From: Amylostereum areolatum
Taxonomy: Eukaryota; Basidiomycota; Agaricomycetes; Russulales; Stereaceae
Direction: 5' to 3'
Assembly (NCBI GenBank): GCA_012932865.1
Contig: SAXG01000010.1
Coordinates: 868,001-932,000, forward strand
Length of the DNA: 64,000 bases
Shown here: piece by piece, positions 1 to 10,726 of the stretch
How the letters are laid out: the number at the start of each line of letters is the position of its first letter
How positions within the stretch are numbered: the stretch's first letter is position 1
Translations under genes and position numbers: made by a program
The notes under the pieces: generated by a model
Told to the model about the DNA's origin: nothing
What the model saw: the letters and a program-made list of their open reading frames with translations, nothing else
Databases searched by the model: none

Positions 1-1032
1 AGCAACGGCGAGGAGACAATGACATGGGATTTGCAATGCGTACAGTCTATGGAATATGAAAAGGGCTCGGGCGACAGATGTCTTTGATATAAGGGGTGCT
101 GTTCAAGGCCCCGGGAGCAGAAACTGAAAGAACGAGGATCCGTCGATCTTTGTCAAGCCTCAGTGATGCCTTGAAGCTCGAAAGGTTGAAGTTGGAAGCC
201 TGAAGCCGAAGCCGAAGTCTGACGAACCCACGTCGAACAGCGCAGGTGAGTAGAACATAAGGTCCGGATGGAAGTCGGAGGCTCGGAGCAATGTCCATAG
301 TTGGTACGGCGGACCTTGAAAAGTGCCGACGCCGAAAGCGGCGCCGAGGGTCCAATGCGGGTGGCTTTCACAATGCCGAGCGGCATCTCCCGATGCATCC
401 CGCCGGAGACCGATCGAGACCGACGTCGATGGATTTTTTGTACGGCGCGTTACTGCCCAATTGCCAATACTCGCCATGACCTCCTCCCTCCTCGCTGATG
501 ATCGACTCAAAGTCCCAGATTGCTTTGAAAAAAAGCTGACTCTAGGTATCGGGTGCGATCCACTTGGGCTCTGCAGATAACGGAGAGGTACCCACCTCCT
601 CCGTGGTCGGCTGTGACATCAAGTGCTTCCCGAGTCTCGGCTGCAAGTCTAATCCTTCCACGCAAAAGAGAGCGCTCGTGCCACCGATGTCACTCTCTCT
701 ATGTCAAGTTCAACGTTCAACGGTGGTCATACTGCTTTTTGCGGGTGTTCGCAGTACAGCCTTCACCTCATGTAGCTAACCTCATCGTCCGAATACCATC
801 CTCCGTAGTCGGGCGGGCCATTCTACTAAGCTGAAACCACCTCATCCTCGCGCTCAGCGTGCATCCCGTGGAGTGCGCCGGCAATTGCTCAGTCATACCG
901 AAACTTCATCACGCTCCCAGGTTTACGATGCCCTTACTGGAGGGCGGAAAAGAAGCGTACTTCCAAACTCGCTACCACACCCGGGGAAAGCGAGCGCCTT
1001 GAGGTGCTTCTCGTAACGCCCGGATAACCAGG
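1..1032. other. No gene recognised; upstream region of the ALDH gene
   Basis: Only short overlapping open frames occur on both strands and none gives a recognisable protein. The last part is the promoter of the aldehyde dehydrogenase gene that follows. A short motif around 707-724 (GTTCAACGTTCAACGG) resembles one at about 31922-31942, upstream of the second ALDH copy. The match is too short to prove shared ancestry. Confidence 0.5.
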
Positions 1033-1039
1033 TATAAAA
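1033..1039 (+). promoter_or_regulatory. TATA box of ALDH gene 1
   Basis: TATAAAA lies about 65 bases upstream of the preferred start codon at 1101. That spacing favours the ATG at 1101 over the in-frame ATG at 1041, which is only a few bases from the TATA box. Confidence 0.55.
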
Positions 1040-1100
1040 CATGCTTGGAGCTCGTGCAGGACTTCAGGACTTCTATCCATCCACCCTCCGAGTGCACCAG

Positions 1101-2982
1101 ATGACGGCTACAACTTCACTACCCTTTGTTCCCCTCCTCATCGGTGGCCAACACCGCCCGTCCTCGACTGGCGCTACGTACCCCGTATACAACCCTTATA
1201 CGAATTCCCTCGTGGCGTCTGCGGCAGCCGCCTCCTCGGACGATTGTCGCGCCGCCATCGAGGCCGCCCACGCGGCCCTCCCTGGTTGGGAAGCTACGCC
1301 CTTACAAGTCAAGCGCAACATATTCCTCCGTGCGGCGGCGATCATGGAAAGCGAAGCCTGGATGTCCAAAGTCGAACAGGCGTTCCGGGAAGACGTGGCG
1401 GGAACGCGCCTTTGGGGCACGGGAAGTGCGCGATTGGCGGCTGGCGACGTCCGCGCGGTGGCCTCTCTGGTGTCGGCGTTAAAGGGAGAGACCTTTCCGA
1501 GCGTTGCACCCGGAGGACACGCATTTGTCCAGCGCCGTGCCCACGGCGTCATGTACGTACATCTCTCCCTGGTTCAGTTTGGCTCGCTGAGAACGTTGGG
1601 CAGATATTCTGTGATCCCTTGGAACGGTCCTGTGCCGCTCACGATTCGCGGCGCCGCCATTCCTGTCATCTGCGGAAACACGGTGATCATCCGTCCATCT
1701 GAATTTGGGCCGAGAGCGCACGCGCTGGTCCTGGATGCTTTTCATCAGGTGCGCACCCCGCCGTGTTCACCGCTACCGAGCGCGCAATAACGCACAATGG
1801 AACCGAGGCCGGCCTCCCCGCAGGGGTCATGAACCTTCTCCCCATGTCAACCGAAGACACGCCGAAACTCACAAGCGAGATTATCAGCCACCCGTTCGTC
1901 AAAACGATAACGGTGCGCACCCACACTCTCGGGGATGGTCCTTTTCTTCTAAGTAGCATTTTCTCCGTGGCATGGGATATCTAGTTCACCGGGAGCGAGA
2001 AAGTAGCTCGCATCATCGCAGCGCAGGCGGGACAGCATCTGAAGCCGTGCGTCCTCGAGCTTGGAGGGAAAGCCGCGTCCATCGTAGGGTCCGCATCACT
2101 CTCCGTGCCTTCCCCTCTGTTAACCGCGTGCGTGGTCGCTGCAGGTGCTCGCCGACGCAAACATCAAAGAGGCCGTCAAAGCCATCGTTTTTGCCGGGAT
2201 GGTCTTCTCTGGCCAAGTCTGCATGTCGACCGAGCGCGTCATCGTCGAACGCGCAGCTTCAGAGGGACTCCTCGCGGAAATCAAGGACCTTGTTGCATCC
2301 CTCACCACGGGCTCTCCCGAGGACGCGCTCGTGTCATCACTGTTCACGGAGGCTCATGCGGAGAGCGTCGTCGGGCTCCTGCGCGACGCCCGAGAGATGG
2401 GCGCGGAGGTCATCGCGGGGGATCTCAAGCGCGACGGAACGTTGGTGAAGCCTCACGTGTTGACGGGAGTGAAGAGGGGGATGCGTCTTTGGGTAGACGA
2501 GAGCTTTGGCCCAGGTGAATCCGCCGCCGCCCATCATCGTGACGATCGCTGATGGACCTGGCGACAGTTCTCGCCGTTGCGGTCGTGGACACCGTTGACG
2601 AGGCCGTTCGACTTGCGAACGACACCGAGTACACGCTCACCGCCTCTATCTGGACCAACAATCTGCAACACGCGATGCAAACTGCCATGTCCCTCCGCAC
2701 CGGTGAGCATCCTGCAGCGTCCCATTTGACTCCTTTTTCACGGACTCACATAACTAGGCGCGGTGAATATCAACGGTGGCACCATCCACGTTGAAGAAGG
2801 TCACATCATCGAAGGTCTCGGGTGAGTGCTCGTCATCTCGTTGGGTTGAGGCCGAGATTGAGGCTTTGACCTTGTCTTCCAGCGGGGGCAGCGGGTACGG
2901 TACCTTCAACATCGAGCAGTTCACGCATAAGCGGGTTATCACTCTTCATCCCGAGAAGCAGCAGAATCCTTGGTTTGCATGA
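1101..2982 (+). CDS. Aldehyde dehydrogenase, salicylaldehyde/vanillin dehydrogenase-like
   Basis: NAD(P)-dependent oxidation of an aldehyde, probably aromatic, to the acid. The protein begins MTATTSLPFVPLLIGG and shows the ALDH landmarks in order: IPWNGP, the cofactor-site stretch GNTVIIRPSE, the general-base glutamate in LELGGK, the catalytic cysteine in GQVCMSTER, and the C-terminal GYGTFNIEQFT region. About seven short introns fit GT-AG rules. For example 1553-1603 restores HGVIYSVIPW and 1749-1807 restores FHQAGLPAGV. With these removed one frame of roughly 480 residues reads through to the TGA at 2980, the usual family length, so this copy appears intact. The substrate assignment rests on family resemblance only. 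A damaged paralogue with the same exon plan lies at 32316-34226. An in-frame ATG at 1041 would add 20 residues. Confidence 0.85.
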
Positions 2983-3247
2983 TGTGGCGCTAGTAGAAAG
3001 TGTGCATGATCGTTTATCGTGTTAGATATTAGAGACGATACTTAGGTTGTATGTGATCTCCTCGGTCGAACCCATCCTATCGCTATTTCGCCTTGCCTCG
3101 CGAGACAATTTCAGTGCACGACTTGTGGGTGCTACACTTACGAACCTGGGCCTGGACCGAACACTGGACGAGGACAGCCAGAAAAAACAACATGCATCGA
3201 GCACCCAGAGGAGCGAATACAACAGGTCAAGATCCCCAAACAACCTC

Positions 3248-5158
3248 TCACGCCTTCTTGCCCACCACCGCCTCCTTCGCCCCCTTCTTCCCCTTCGTCT
3301 TCAACAGTTTCTCCTTCTTCTTCTCCCCCACCACCCCCGCCGCCCGCTTCTGCTTCAGCTCCTCCTTCGAGATACTCGACGCCTCCATCACCACTTCCGC
3401 CCCCTTCTCCACAGCCTTCGCCGCGACGCCCGCCGCCTCCGCCTCCGCTTCCACGTCCACTCCCGCCTTCGCCTTCTTCGTCCTCTTCTTTTTCTTCTCC
3501 GAAGACACGGCGGGCGCAGCCTCCGCCTCTGCAGAGACGGGAACGGGGGCAGCAGGCGTCGCCGGCTCCTCCGCCACCACGGGCGCCCGCGCCTTCTTGC
3601 GTTCCTTCTTGTCCTTCTTGCCCTTCAGCTCGACGCCGGCGGAGGACTCGACGTCGGCCTCGCTCCCCGACGCGACCGAGATCTGGATGGGCGCATCCGG
3701 CACCGCCCCGGCCTTCTTCTTGCTCTTTTTCGGCAGGGGAGGTGTGGAGAGGGTGGCCGAGGGTGTGGACGAGGCCGGGGGCGCGCGCGCGGATATGGGC
3801 GCAGACGCGTCCGCGTCCGCGGTGGACTTGCGTCGCTTTTTGGGGGGAGCGCTTTGCGCTTTTGGTGATGGGATCTGGAAGGACGGGGGTGAGTGCTCGC
3901 GACGACCAAAACGGTGGCGCGTACTGCGTACCTCGGCTTGGGCAGCCTCCTTCGACGCCTTGCTCGCCTTTGGAGGCGGGACGGGCCCAGGAGAAGACTT
4001 GGCCTTCTTTTTTGGTGCGTCGACCTCCTGCTCCTCCGCCGCACGTTTCTTGCCTTTCGCCGCCGTCGAGTCCACCTTTTTAGAGCCCTTCTTCGCCGGC
4101 GGCGGCGCGACCTCGACCTCCATCGCATCCTCCCCACTGCTCTCGCCCTCCTCGCTCTCCTCACCCTCCTCCACCGTCAACCCGTCCCACCGCCCGCCCG
4201 CGCCCTCGCCCAGGACGCACGACCAAATCGGCAGCGCCGCGCTCGCGTTGGTCTTGATGCTCAGACTCTGCACGTTGTCCCATTCGCCCTTGAGCGCCTT
4301 GACGACCGCGGGGAGCGCGGCTTCGAGGTTGGCGAGGACCTTGCGCGGGCGTGTGGGAGAGGGCCGCGATTTTGACCGAGCTGCGAGGTGAGGCACGGAT
4401 GAGAATGCGCGCGCGGAGTGAAAAGAGGGGGGGGGGAGAGAGGCGTCGTACGTGCAGGTGCCCTGGTTCTGGTGCATGTATGTAGACGAGATCGCGCGCT
4501 CGAGCTCGCCCTTCAGATCCTTGCGCGTGAGGTTGACAGGGATAGGCTGCCTGGGAGGGGGGAGGGTGGAAAAGAAACACGTTTCCGAATGTTAAAAAAA
4601 ACCACGCGGTCCGATGCCGAGCGCGGCGCACGCACTTTTTCGCCTTGAAGAAGATCTTGCCGAGCAGCGCGGGCAGGAGCGGCACGATGCGCTCGTCCGC
4701 GAGGAAGAGGCCGTTCTCCTGCAGGAGCAGCCGCCGCGCCTCGAACGGCTTGAACTTGCCCTTGAGCTTGGTGACCCCGACGACGCGGTTGACGAACTTG
4801 ATGCCGTCCGCCTCCAGCCTGTCCTTGTACTCGCGCTTGGGGGTCCTTCGTGATCAGGCAGACCGGCGTCGTGCGCGGGTCAACGAGCGGGTGTTTCACC
4901 GGGCTGTCGTGGGCGATCGCAAGGACGAGGTCAGCGACGGCCGATGAGAGGGAGGGAGGGGGGTAAAAGGCAAGCGCACATCTTATGCGGCTTGAGTTTG
5001 TGCTCTGGGTGCATCTGCTTCACCGCGACCTGGAGCCATACGTGCTGCTCTTTTCCCGGCAGCAGTTCTGTCTCCTCGCGTGCGGCCTGGTGTTTCCGGG
5101 CGTGGGCGAGCAGGGCGTCGACGGCCTTCTTGCACTGCTTGGCGGAGACAGTGGCCAT
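3248..5158 (-). CDS. Ribosomal-L1-domain nucleolar protein (UTP30/RSL1D1-like), one frame break
   Basis: Predicted nucleolar ribosome-biogenesis factor. The N-terminal half is an L1-like fold: MATVSAKQCKKAVDALLAHA, then KHPLVDPRTTPVCLITKD, the region around 4625-4838, and, after an intron, QPIPVNLTRKDL and ALPAVVKALKGEWDNVQSLS. The C-terminal half is very rich in Lys, Ala, Glu and Ser, as in nucleolar RSL1D1-type proteins. Introns fit well, e.g. GTGCGC after KPHK and a 57-base intron at 3875-3931. One problem is visible: after CLITKD the conserved frame (KREYKDRLEADG) is one base out of register, exactly at a run of five G on the + strand (4839-4843). Four G would restore it. I read this as either a sequencing indel or a recent mutation. 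Confidence 0.75.
3875..3931 (-). other. 57-base stop-free intron in the L1-domain gene
   Basis: GTACGC at the 5' end and CCAG at the 3' end, 57 bases, a multiple of three with no in-frame stop. Retention would add 19 residues without breaking the protein. Excision is preferred because the encoded segment differs from the Lys/Ala-rich surroundings and both splice sites are good. Confidence 0.55.
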
Positions 5159-5993
5159 CGATGAGCTCGGTCTTTCTGGACATCGGTGGACAGGATGCGG
5201 GATGAGGAAGGAAGTGGAAGAGGCGGTCGGTGAGTCGCGGCGTCCAGGTGCACAAAAATTCCAGCCGAGTTTTTCGGAAATCCTGATTTGGGGAACGATA
5301 AGGGGGTACTTGTCACATCGCTTCCGAGAAATTCGACGGGAAATTACCGTTTCTCATTCGCGTCCGCCGGTCGGGGATCGCTTCACGGCTCTCGTTCTCG
5401 AATGGAAACCTGCTGCGACTATTCAGAAGTGTCTTTGAACTCCAGCGAGATGTCTCTTGTACTCCCAGTCTACAACGCTCGATACGTATCTGGTCAACAA
5501 GGAATCAGGCGTCCAGGAGCTCCCATCTGTTCGTTTGTACAACGACAGCGTGGTGCGTGCTCAGAATCCAGTCCCACCCTCGCCGACTCTCACCCTTCTC
5601 TCTCTCAAGGAATACAATCGACCGGGGATGCGCCCTCCGTCTGACGTGTCTTCCCGTCCCTCCTCTGGGTGCTCGACGACGCGGTACGAATCCCCGTTCC
5701 GCCGGTTATGCGCGCGATACGTTCCCCCTTCACCCCCCGACGCCTCTATCGAACGAAAGAACGACAGAACGCGCGATGCGCGCCCGGCGAACGATGGAAT
5801 ATGCCCGTTTATGTGTCCTGCGTGCCCCCAGAAAGACCGGTCACCAGGTTGCGGGCACGCGATCGTTGTTCGCCTGCGTGCGATGGGAGGGGGGGGGGGG
5901 CTTGTCTCCCGGACGCGCGGCTTGTAATCGTCTTCTTCGTTCCAGGGGGAAACGGTGGGGGCATATGAACAAGGGCGTTCGTGCGCTCTGCGC
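5159..5993. other. Divergent intergenic region
   Basis: Lies between the minus-strand L1-domain gene and the plus-strand candidate gene at 6039, so it probably holds two promoters. The open frames here are short, overlapping and unrecognised. I see no RNA gene or mobile element. Confidence 0.45.
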
Positions 5994-6000
5994 TATATAA
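5994..6000 (+). promoter_or_regulatory. TATA box of the candidate gene at 6039
   Basis: TATATAA sits 39 bases upstream of an ATG in a reasonable context (CAGCACCATGCC). This is the strongest sign that transcription starts here toward the right. Confidence 0.5.
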
Positions 6001-6038
6001 CGCGGGCAGAGGCACTGCGAGCGGGCGAACCCAGCACC

Positions 6039-6873
6039 ATGCCCTCAGCTGCAGATGAGTAGGTCCGTGACTTTCCCCCTCCGTCCCCCTCTCCTCCTCC
6101 TCCTCCTCCCCGTCTTCCTTCCCGTAATGCCCGAGGTGCTAACGAAGCTGACGGTCGACCGGGAAACTCACAGCTCACCTTCACCTCGAACGGGTCCCGT
6201 CTCCATGCGTCTCGCCACCATCGCCGCGCACCACAACACCAGGAGCCACCCCACTCCCCGCCCCGTCCGCCGGGCCCGAGCCAAACGCTGCAAAGTCAAG
6301 CTTCGCCGCCACCCGAACCCCTGCGATCACAGGTACGGCCGCCGTCGCACCCTCCTCCGACGTCGGAAGCACGGCCGTTCCGCGCGCCAGCACAGGATCC
6401 GTCTCGCGACCCTCGAGGAATGTTCGTGCGCTTCCCCGCCACCCACTCACCCTTAATCCATCGCCACTGACCCCCTCTCCCCCTCGCTCTCCCCCTTTCC
6501 CTTTCTTCCCCTTTCGGTTTCGGTTTCGGTCGATCGCGCGGATGCAGTGCAGCGGCGGCTCGATTTCCGCGACGAGCTGAAACGGCAGGAGGCGGCGGAA
6601 ACGGCGTGTCTCGCGGATCTGCGCGCCGCCATGGATGCCCTTGTAGCGCGGTTGGACGCGGTGGAGGCGGCGCTGGACCAGTACTGTTACTGTACATCCT
6701 GTCGCGTGGCCTGTGCGGACCTCCGATCCACCCCCTCGGTATACTTAGCGCCGCGCCGCGTATGGAAAGAAAGTTTGATACAATTGAAAGACGAATGGCG
6801 AGTTAGCAGAGTTGTAGTATACACGAGTCGGAGAAGCGGGAACACGACCGGCGGAGCTCGCGATAGAAGCTAG
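6039..6873 (+). CDS. Uncertain small gene with a coiled-coil-like C-terminal part
   Basis: The proposed start is ATGCCCTCAGCTGCAGATGA at 6039, followed by a plausible intron at 6059-6173 (GTAGGT donor, CTAAC branch site, CAG acceptor). The 3' exon starts at about 6553 and contains RRLDFRDELKRQEAAETA followed by a heptad-like Ala/Leu/Asp run (ALVARLDAVEAALDQY), suggesting a short coiled coil. The middle section (6174-6450) is open in two frames, both Pro/Ser/Arg-rich, and I could not settle which is used. A stop at 6454-6456 requires a further intron. I recognise no family. The support is the TATA box, a good first intron and the helical tail. Confidence 0.35.
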
Positions 6874-7250
6874 GGACTATGGGGCGGTGTCGACGCTAGC
6901 TAGGTATCGTATTATATCTTGTACACGGGAAATACGTTATGGACTACAGGGTTGGGAGATGTCGGTGAGGATGCAGATGGGATACAAGAATCTTCCGGGA
7001 CGCTCGGTGCAAGGATGGCCGGGATAAAAAGATACACTACGATAAAAGGGGGGAACGCAGAACGAACTCAGGTCTAGGATAAAACGGTGATAGCTGGTGA
7101 GTGAGAGCGAGAACGGGACGGAGGCTAGGGCTACAAGGGGTGAGTGGAGAAGTCAAATTAGGTAAAGCGAAATAGAAAGCGAAAGGATGGGTTGTGCTTG
7201 GGGTATGATGGGTGGTATAGGTTGGGGAGGGGGGGAGTCGGGCGACGGCT
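6874..7250. other. Short convergent 3' region
   Basis: Between the 3' ends of the plus-strand candidate gene and the minus-strand bHLH-like gene. It is expected to be untranslated tails, and I see nothing else in it. Confidence 0.4.
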
Positions 7251-8758
7251 TCACCACTGCTGGGCGTTGACGTTGAGGTGCGCGGCGGAGTAGGACTGGG
7301 GGAAAGGCTCGAGGTGCCCCACACGCTTCTGCAGATCGAGCACGCGTCGGTTGGCATCATCCAGCTCGCGCCGGAGCTGCCTGACCTCCTCCGCACGACG
7401 GTGCTCGCGCTCCCTCGCGCCCATGAGCTCGTCCACGCTCGCGATCGCTAAAAAAAACCCAAGCGCGCCCGTCAGCACCGAGCACTCGCTACCGAAGAGG
7501 GAAAAAAAAGAGGGGGGGGCAAGGAAAAAGACGCACCTCTCTCGAGACACTCCGCCCTGCGCGCGTGCGGATCGTTGGGGAACAGCCGCCGGCGCAGATC
7601 CTCGAAGTACCGCCGCTCGACGTCGCGGAACGACTTGGCGTACTGCTTCTTCTTCTCCCGCTGCGTGTCCACCGAGTCCTCGCCCACGTCCTCCGCCTCC
7701 TCCGAGCGCGGCTGGCTCTCGTGCCGCGTCGCGGCGCGCGGGCGCGAGGAGCGGATCGGGCCCGTCGAGGACGGCACGCTGGGGCCGGCGGTCGCGAGCG
7801 CGGCGTCGGCGGCGTACGGGGGCAAGGGCGGGAGCGCGAGGCTGATCGAGGACGGCGTGCTGGAGAGCGAGCTGCTCGTCGCGGGCGTCTCGGGCCACGC
7901 GCTCGCCGCCGTCGCGTACGGCCCTCCGCCCCCGCTTCCGAAAATGCTCTCAAACGTCGCCGAGCTCTCCACGGAACCGCTGCGGCCGCCGAGGTACTTC
8001 CCTGCGAACGAGCGCGAGCGCGAGCGGGAGCGGAACCCGTCAGCATGGCGCGTGCGTGATGTATAATAATGGAACGAAACGCAGTCCCGATCGACGGTCG
8101 ATCGATCGGGCGGAGATGGGAGGGAGGGAGGGGAAGGTCACTCACCAGTACTCCGGAGAGGACGAGGGCGCGGGCGGCGCGAGCTGGTGTTGGTGGTGTT
8201 GGTGTTGGTGCGGGTGCGGGTGCGGGTCGGCCATGCCGTGGAGCGCGTGCTGGGTTTCCGGGCTGGGAGGTTCGCTGGGGAATCCGGCGCGCAGTTGCGG
8301 GGTGTTGGACGCGGTGCTGCCGTCCCATCTGCCTCCAAGATACCTTGATGAACAGAAACACGTCCGTCAACACGGGGGCTGTGAGGGACGCCGGAGCGCG
8401 GGAGGGACCGCTGCACTCACGGGCTCGTCAGATACTGATTCGCAGTTGGGGGCGGCGCGTTGAACGGCGATGATGATGCTGATGATGATGACGACGACGA
8501 CGGGGGCTGCGCGGGGGTGCTGCCGTACGCATCCTGCGCGTGGACGAGGGGGAAGGACGCGTCGGGCTCGGAGGTGGAGGAGGTGTAGCACTGGTGGTGG
8601 AGGCTGGTCGATGTGCTGACGAAGGAGTCCGGGGGAGCGGATGAAGAGGGGCCGAAGATGCCGTGGGTCGTTGTTGAGGGGGGCGAGCTGCTGTGATGGC
8701 GAGAGGTGGGGCCAGCCGGGGCCACGGCGAACGTCTGGGGGTCGAGATTCGCGTCCAT
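7251..8758 (-). CDS. Probable bHLH-like transcription factor
   Basis: The protein starts MDANLDPQTFAVAPAGP and has a Ser/Pro-rich N-terminal part, a His/Gln repeat (PHPHPHQHQHHQHQ), then Ser/Ala-rich sequence and, near the end, EKKKQYAKSFRDVERRYFED followed by LRRRLF. This resembles the basic region plus helix 1 of a bHLH domain. The last exon (ELMGAREREHRRAEEVRQLR, ending NAQQW) looks like helix 2 running into a coiled coil, so dimeric DNA binding is the likely role. The first intron is clear (GTGAGT after the NQYLTS codons). The next junction is not: the exon ending SSSPEY with its GTGAGT donor, and the exon carrying KYLGGRSGSVESS, are one base out of phase with the only nearby AG acceptor, around 7998-8035. 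This may be a mutated acceptor (CTGACGGG) or an indel. Confidence 0.55.
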
Positions 8759-10726
8759 CGAGTCGTCGAGGCAGGTGCGAAGTCGGGGTCGGTCGTGTGG
8801 AAGGATAGGTGCGAACAGGCAAAAGCAGGAGCGCGCAGGGGATGCAGTCGGGAAAAGAACCGAAGAGGCGAAGACAAGATGAGGACGTAACACGGGTCAG
8901 GACAGGACAGGACAGGAATATTGGACAGGACAGAGAGGGAGCCGCTCACGGGGAGCAAAATGGGGAACGGAGGGGGGTGATACTTATACGGCGGAGGCCA
9001 AATCCGAACGCGCATCGCCAGGTCGCTAACCAAAACCTTGAGAGCTGGTGTTCGAGCCTATACTACGGCAGAGAGGGGGGGGGGGCGAGCCGCGGGAACT
9101 GGAAGGTGGTGCCAACGGAGGCGCGAACGACGTGCCTTTACCTCAAACGGCCGCGGGAGGAGCTCACTCCCCCCCCATTTTACCATTTATTTTGGTATCG
9201 CAGATGGGCGGCGACCGGCGAGCGATGAGAGTTGGCGTGATCGAGCGAAAAGAACAAGGATTTCCGATCCTGGGCGGTTGATGGGGCGGGGGTGTGCGTG
9301 TGGCTGGCGGGGTGCGAGCGAGCGAAGGCCAGTGCGGTACAGTTGATTATTTATTTTCTTGAGCGCCCGTCGGCAGGGAGCACTTGGGACTGCTTCAGCA
9401 ACTGCTTCAGCGAAGGGGCTGTACCGGTCGTCCGCGGTGGCCCCAGCGCCGACCGTTTGGTCCTGTCGAATCATCATGATGTTGATCCACTGTCGTCAGG
9501 GCACTTCCCAACCCGTCCCGCCTCCGTCGGTGCACGCTCCGGGGCCCAATTTCCGTTCCTTGTTCTTGTTTGGTTCGGTGGGTCCCTCCCCTCGAGCGTC
9601 TCCGGATAGCCAACAACCCCGGCGTAAATGCCATCGGTGCACTCGTCCCCCGCTCACTGCTCACAGAATGAGACTTGTTCGGGAAACCAAGTCGATGAAC
9701 GAGGTGGACCGCGGGATCGCCGCCGACCGGGCAGGGAGGACACACAAAGCGCGGGACACTGGACAGGACAGGACGACGGACTTTGCTCGCAGCCGACCGT
9801 GCGCAAAACTCGCACATGGGCCTCGGACAGCCCCGTGACCCGTCGGCGCGGCGATGGGGCTACCACCCGCTCGCTCGACTCGAAACACTTCGTCGGACGA
9901 AGGAGACGAAGGACGCCATAGCGGCCAACTGTTGTTCCCCACCTGGATACACGCGGCCACGAACGCATCGGTTCACAACAGGAACTCGCGAAGGATTAAC
10001 CAACCAACGGGCGTTTGAACGATCATGGACGGAGGATACGTATAGGCAAGGACTTAGTAGGGTATGGAGGGGCTGGAAAGTATGCGTGAAAGGGGGATGC
10101 AGCGAGGCGTATGGAGCGTGATCCGTAGGAAGACGGAGGAGGAACCGGATGCGAAAAGGGGATAGGGAAATTCGAGTAGGGAACGCGGCGGTGGGGAGAA
10201 TGGGGGGAACAGCGCTCATGGTACAGCAACAGACGAGGGGGGGGGGGCGGACGGGCGAAGGTGGCCGAAATGACGGCATCATCGAGAAGGAGGAGAGCCC
10301 TGAGGCGGGCGCGAGGCAACCGAGAAGGATGAAGGTTGGCAGCAAGGTCCGTTGACGATGGGGAGGGGAAGCAGCGTGGAAAAAGCGGGAGTTACAAGGA
10401 GATTGGTCCAACGGACAGCGACGATTGCCGATGTTACTGTTGGGGAATCGAGGGGGCGCGCGTGCCGAAAGGATGGCATCCATCCACCAAAGAAGCAGGG
10501 GGGGTGCGATGGGGAGGGGGTGGAACGAAGAGGACGCGAGGGAACCGCAACAATTGGATGGGGGGAGAACGAGCGACGAGGACTGAGAGTAGCAATGGGG
10601 ATAAAATTGTACGTTCGGCGTGGGTTCAGACAAAGGTGAAATGCGAACGTAGACCCAAAAATCGAAAGCGAAAACAAGCGAGGGGGAAGAAAAAGCCCAG
10701 AGAAGATACTACCACACAAACGGAGA
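8759..10726. other. Gene-free 2 kb upstream of the bHLH-like gene
   Basis: This holds the upstream region of the minus-strand bHLH-like gene and the 3' flank of the minus-strand CaaX gene. Open frames on both strands are short or low-complexity and none resembles a known family. A CAGGA microsatellite occurs at 8898-8917 and a shorter relative near 9757-9772. No RNA gene seen. Confidence 0.45.
8898..8917. repeat. CAGGA microsatellite
   Basis: About four tandem CAGGA units, with further GGACAGGACAG copies just downstream (8922-8932) and near 9757-9772. Simple-sequence DNA. Confidence 0.6.

Noticed and set aside
3093..4391. 432-codon plus-strand frame over the L1-domain gene
   Set aside because: Phe/Ser/Ala/Pro-rich shadow of the Lys/Glu/Ala-rich minus-strand gene; that gene has the introns and a recognisable fold.
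8160..8230. GGTGTTGGTGTTGGTG repeat considered as a telomere-like or G4 element
   Set aside because: It is the complement of the His/Gln codons of the bHLH-like protein and lies in its coding exon.
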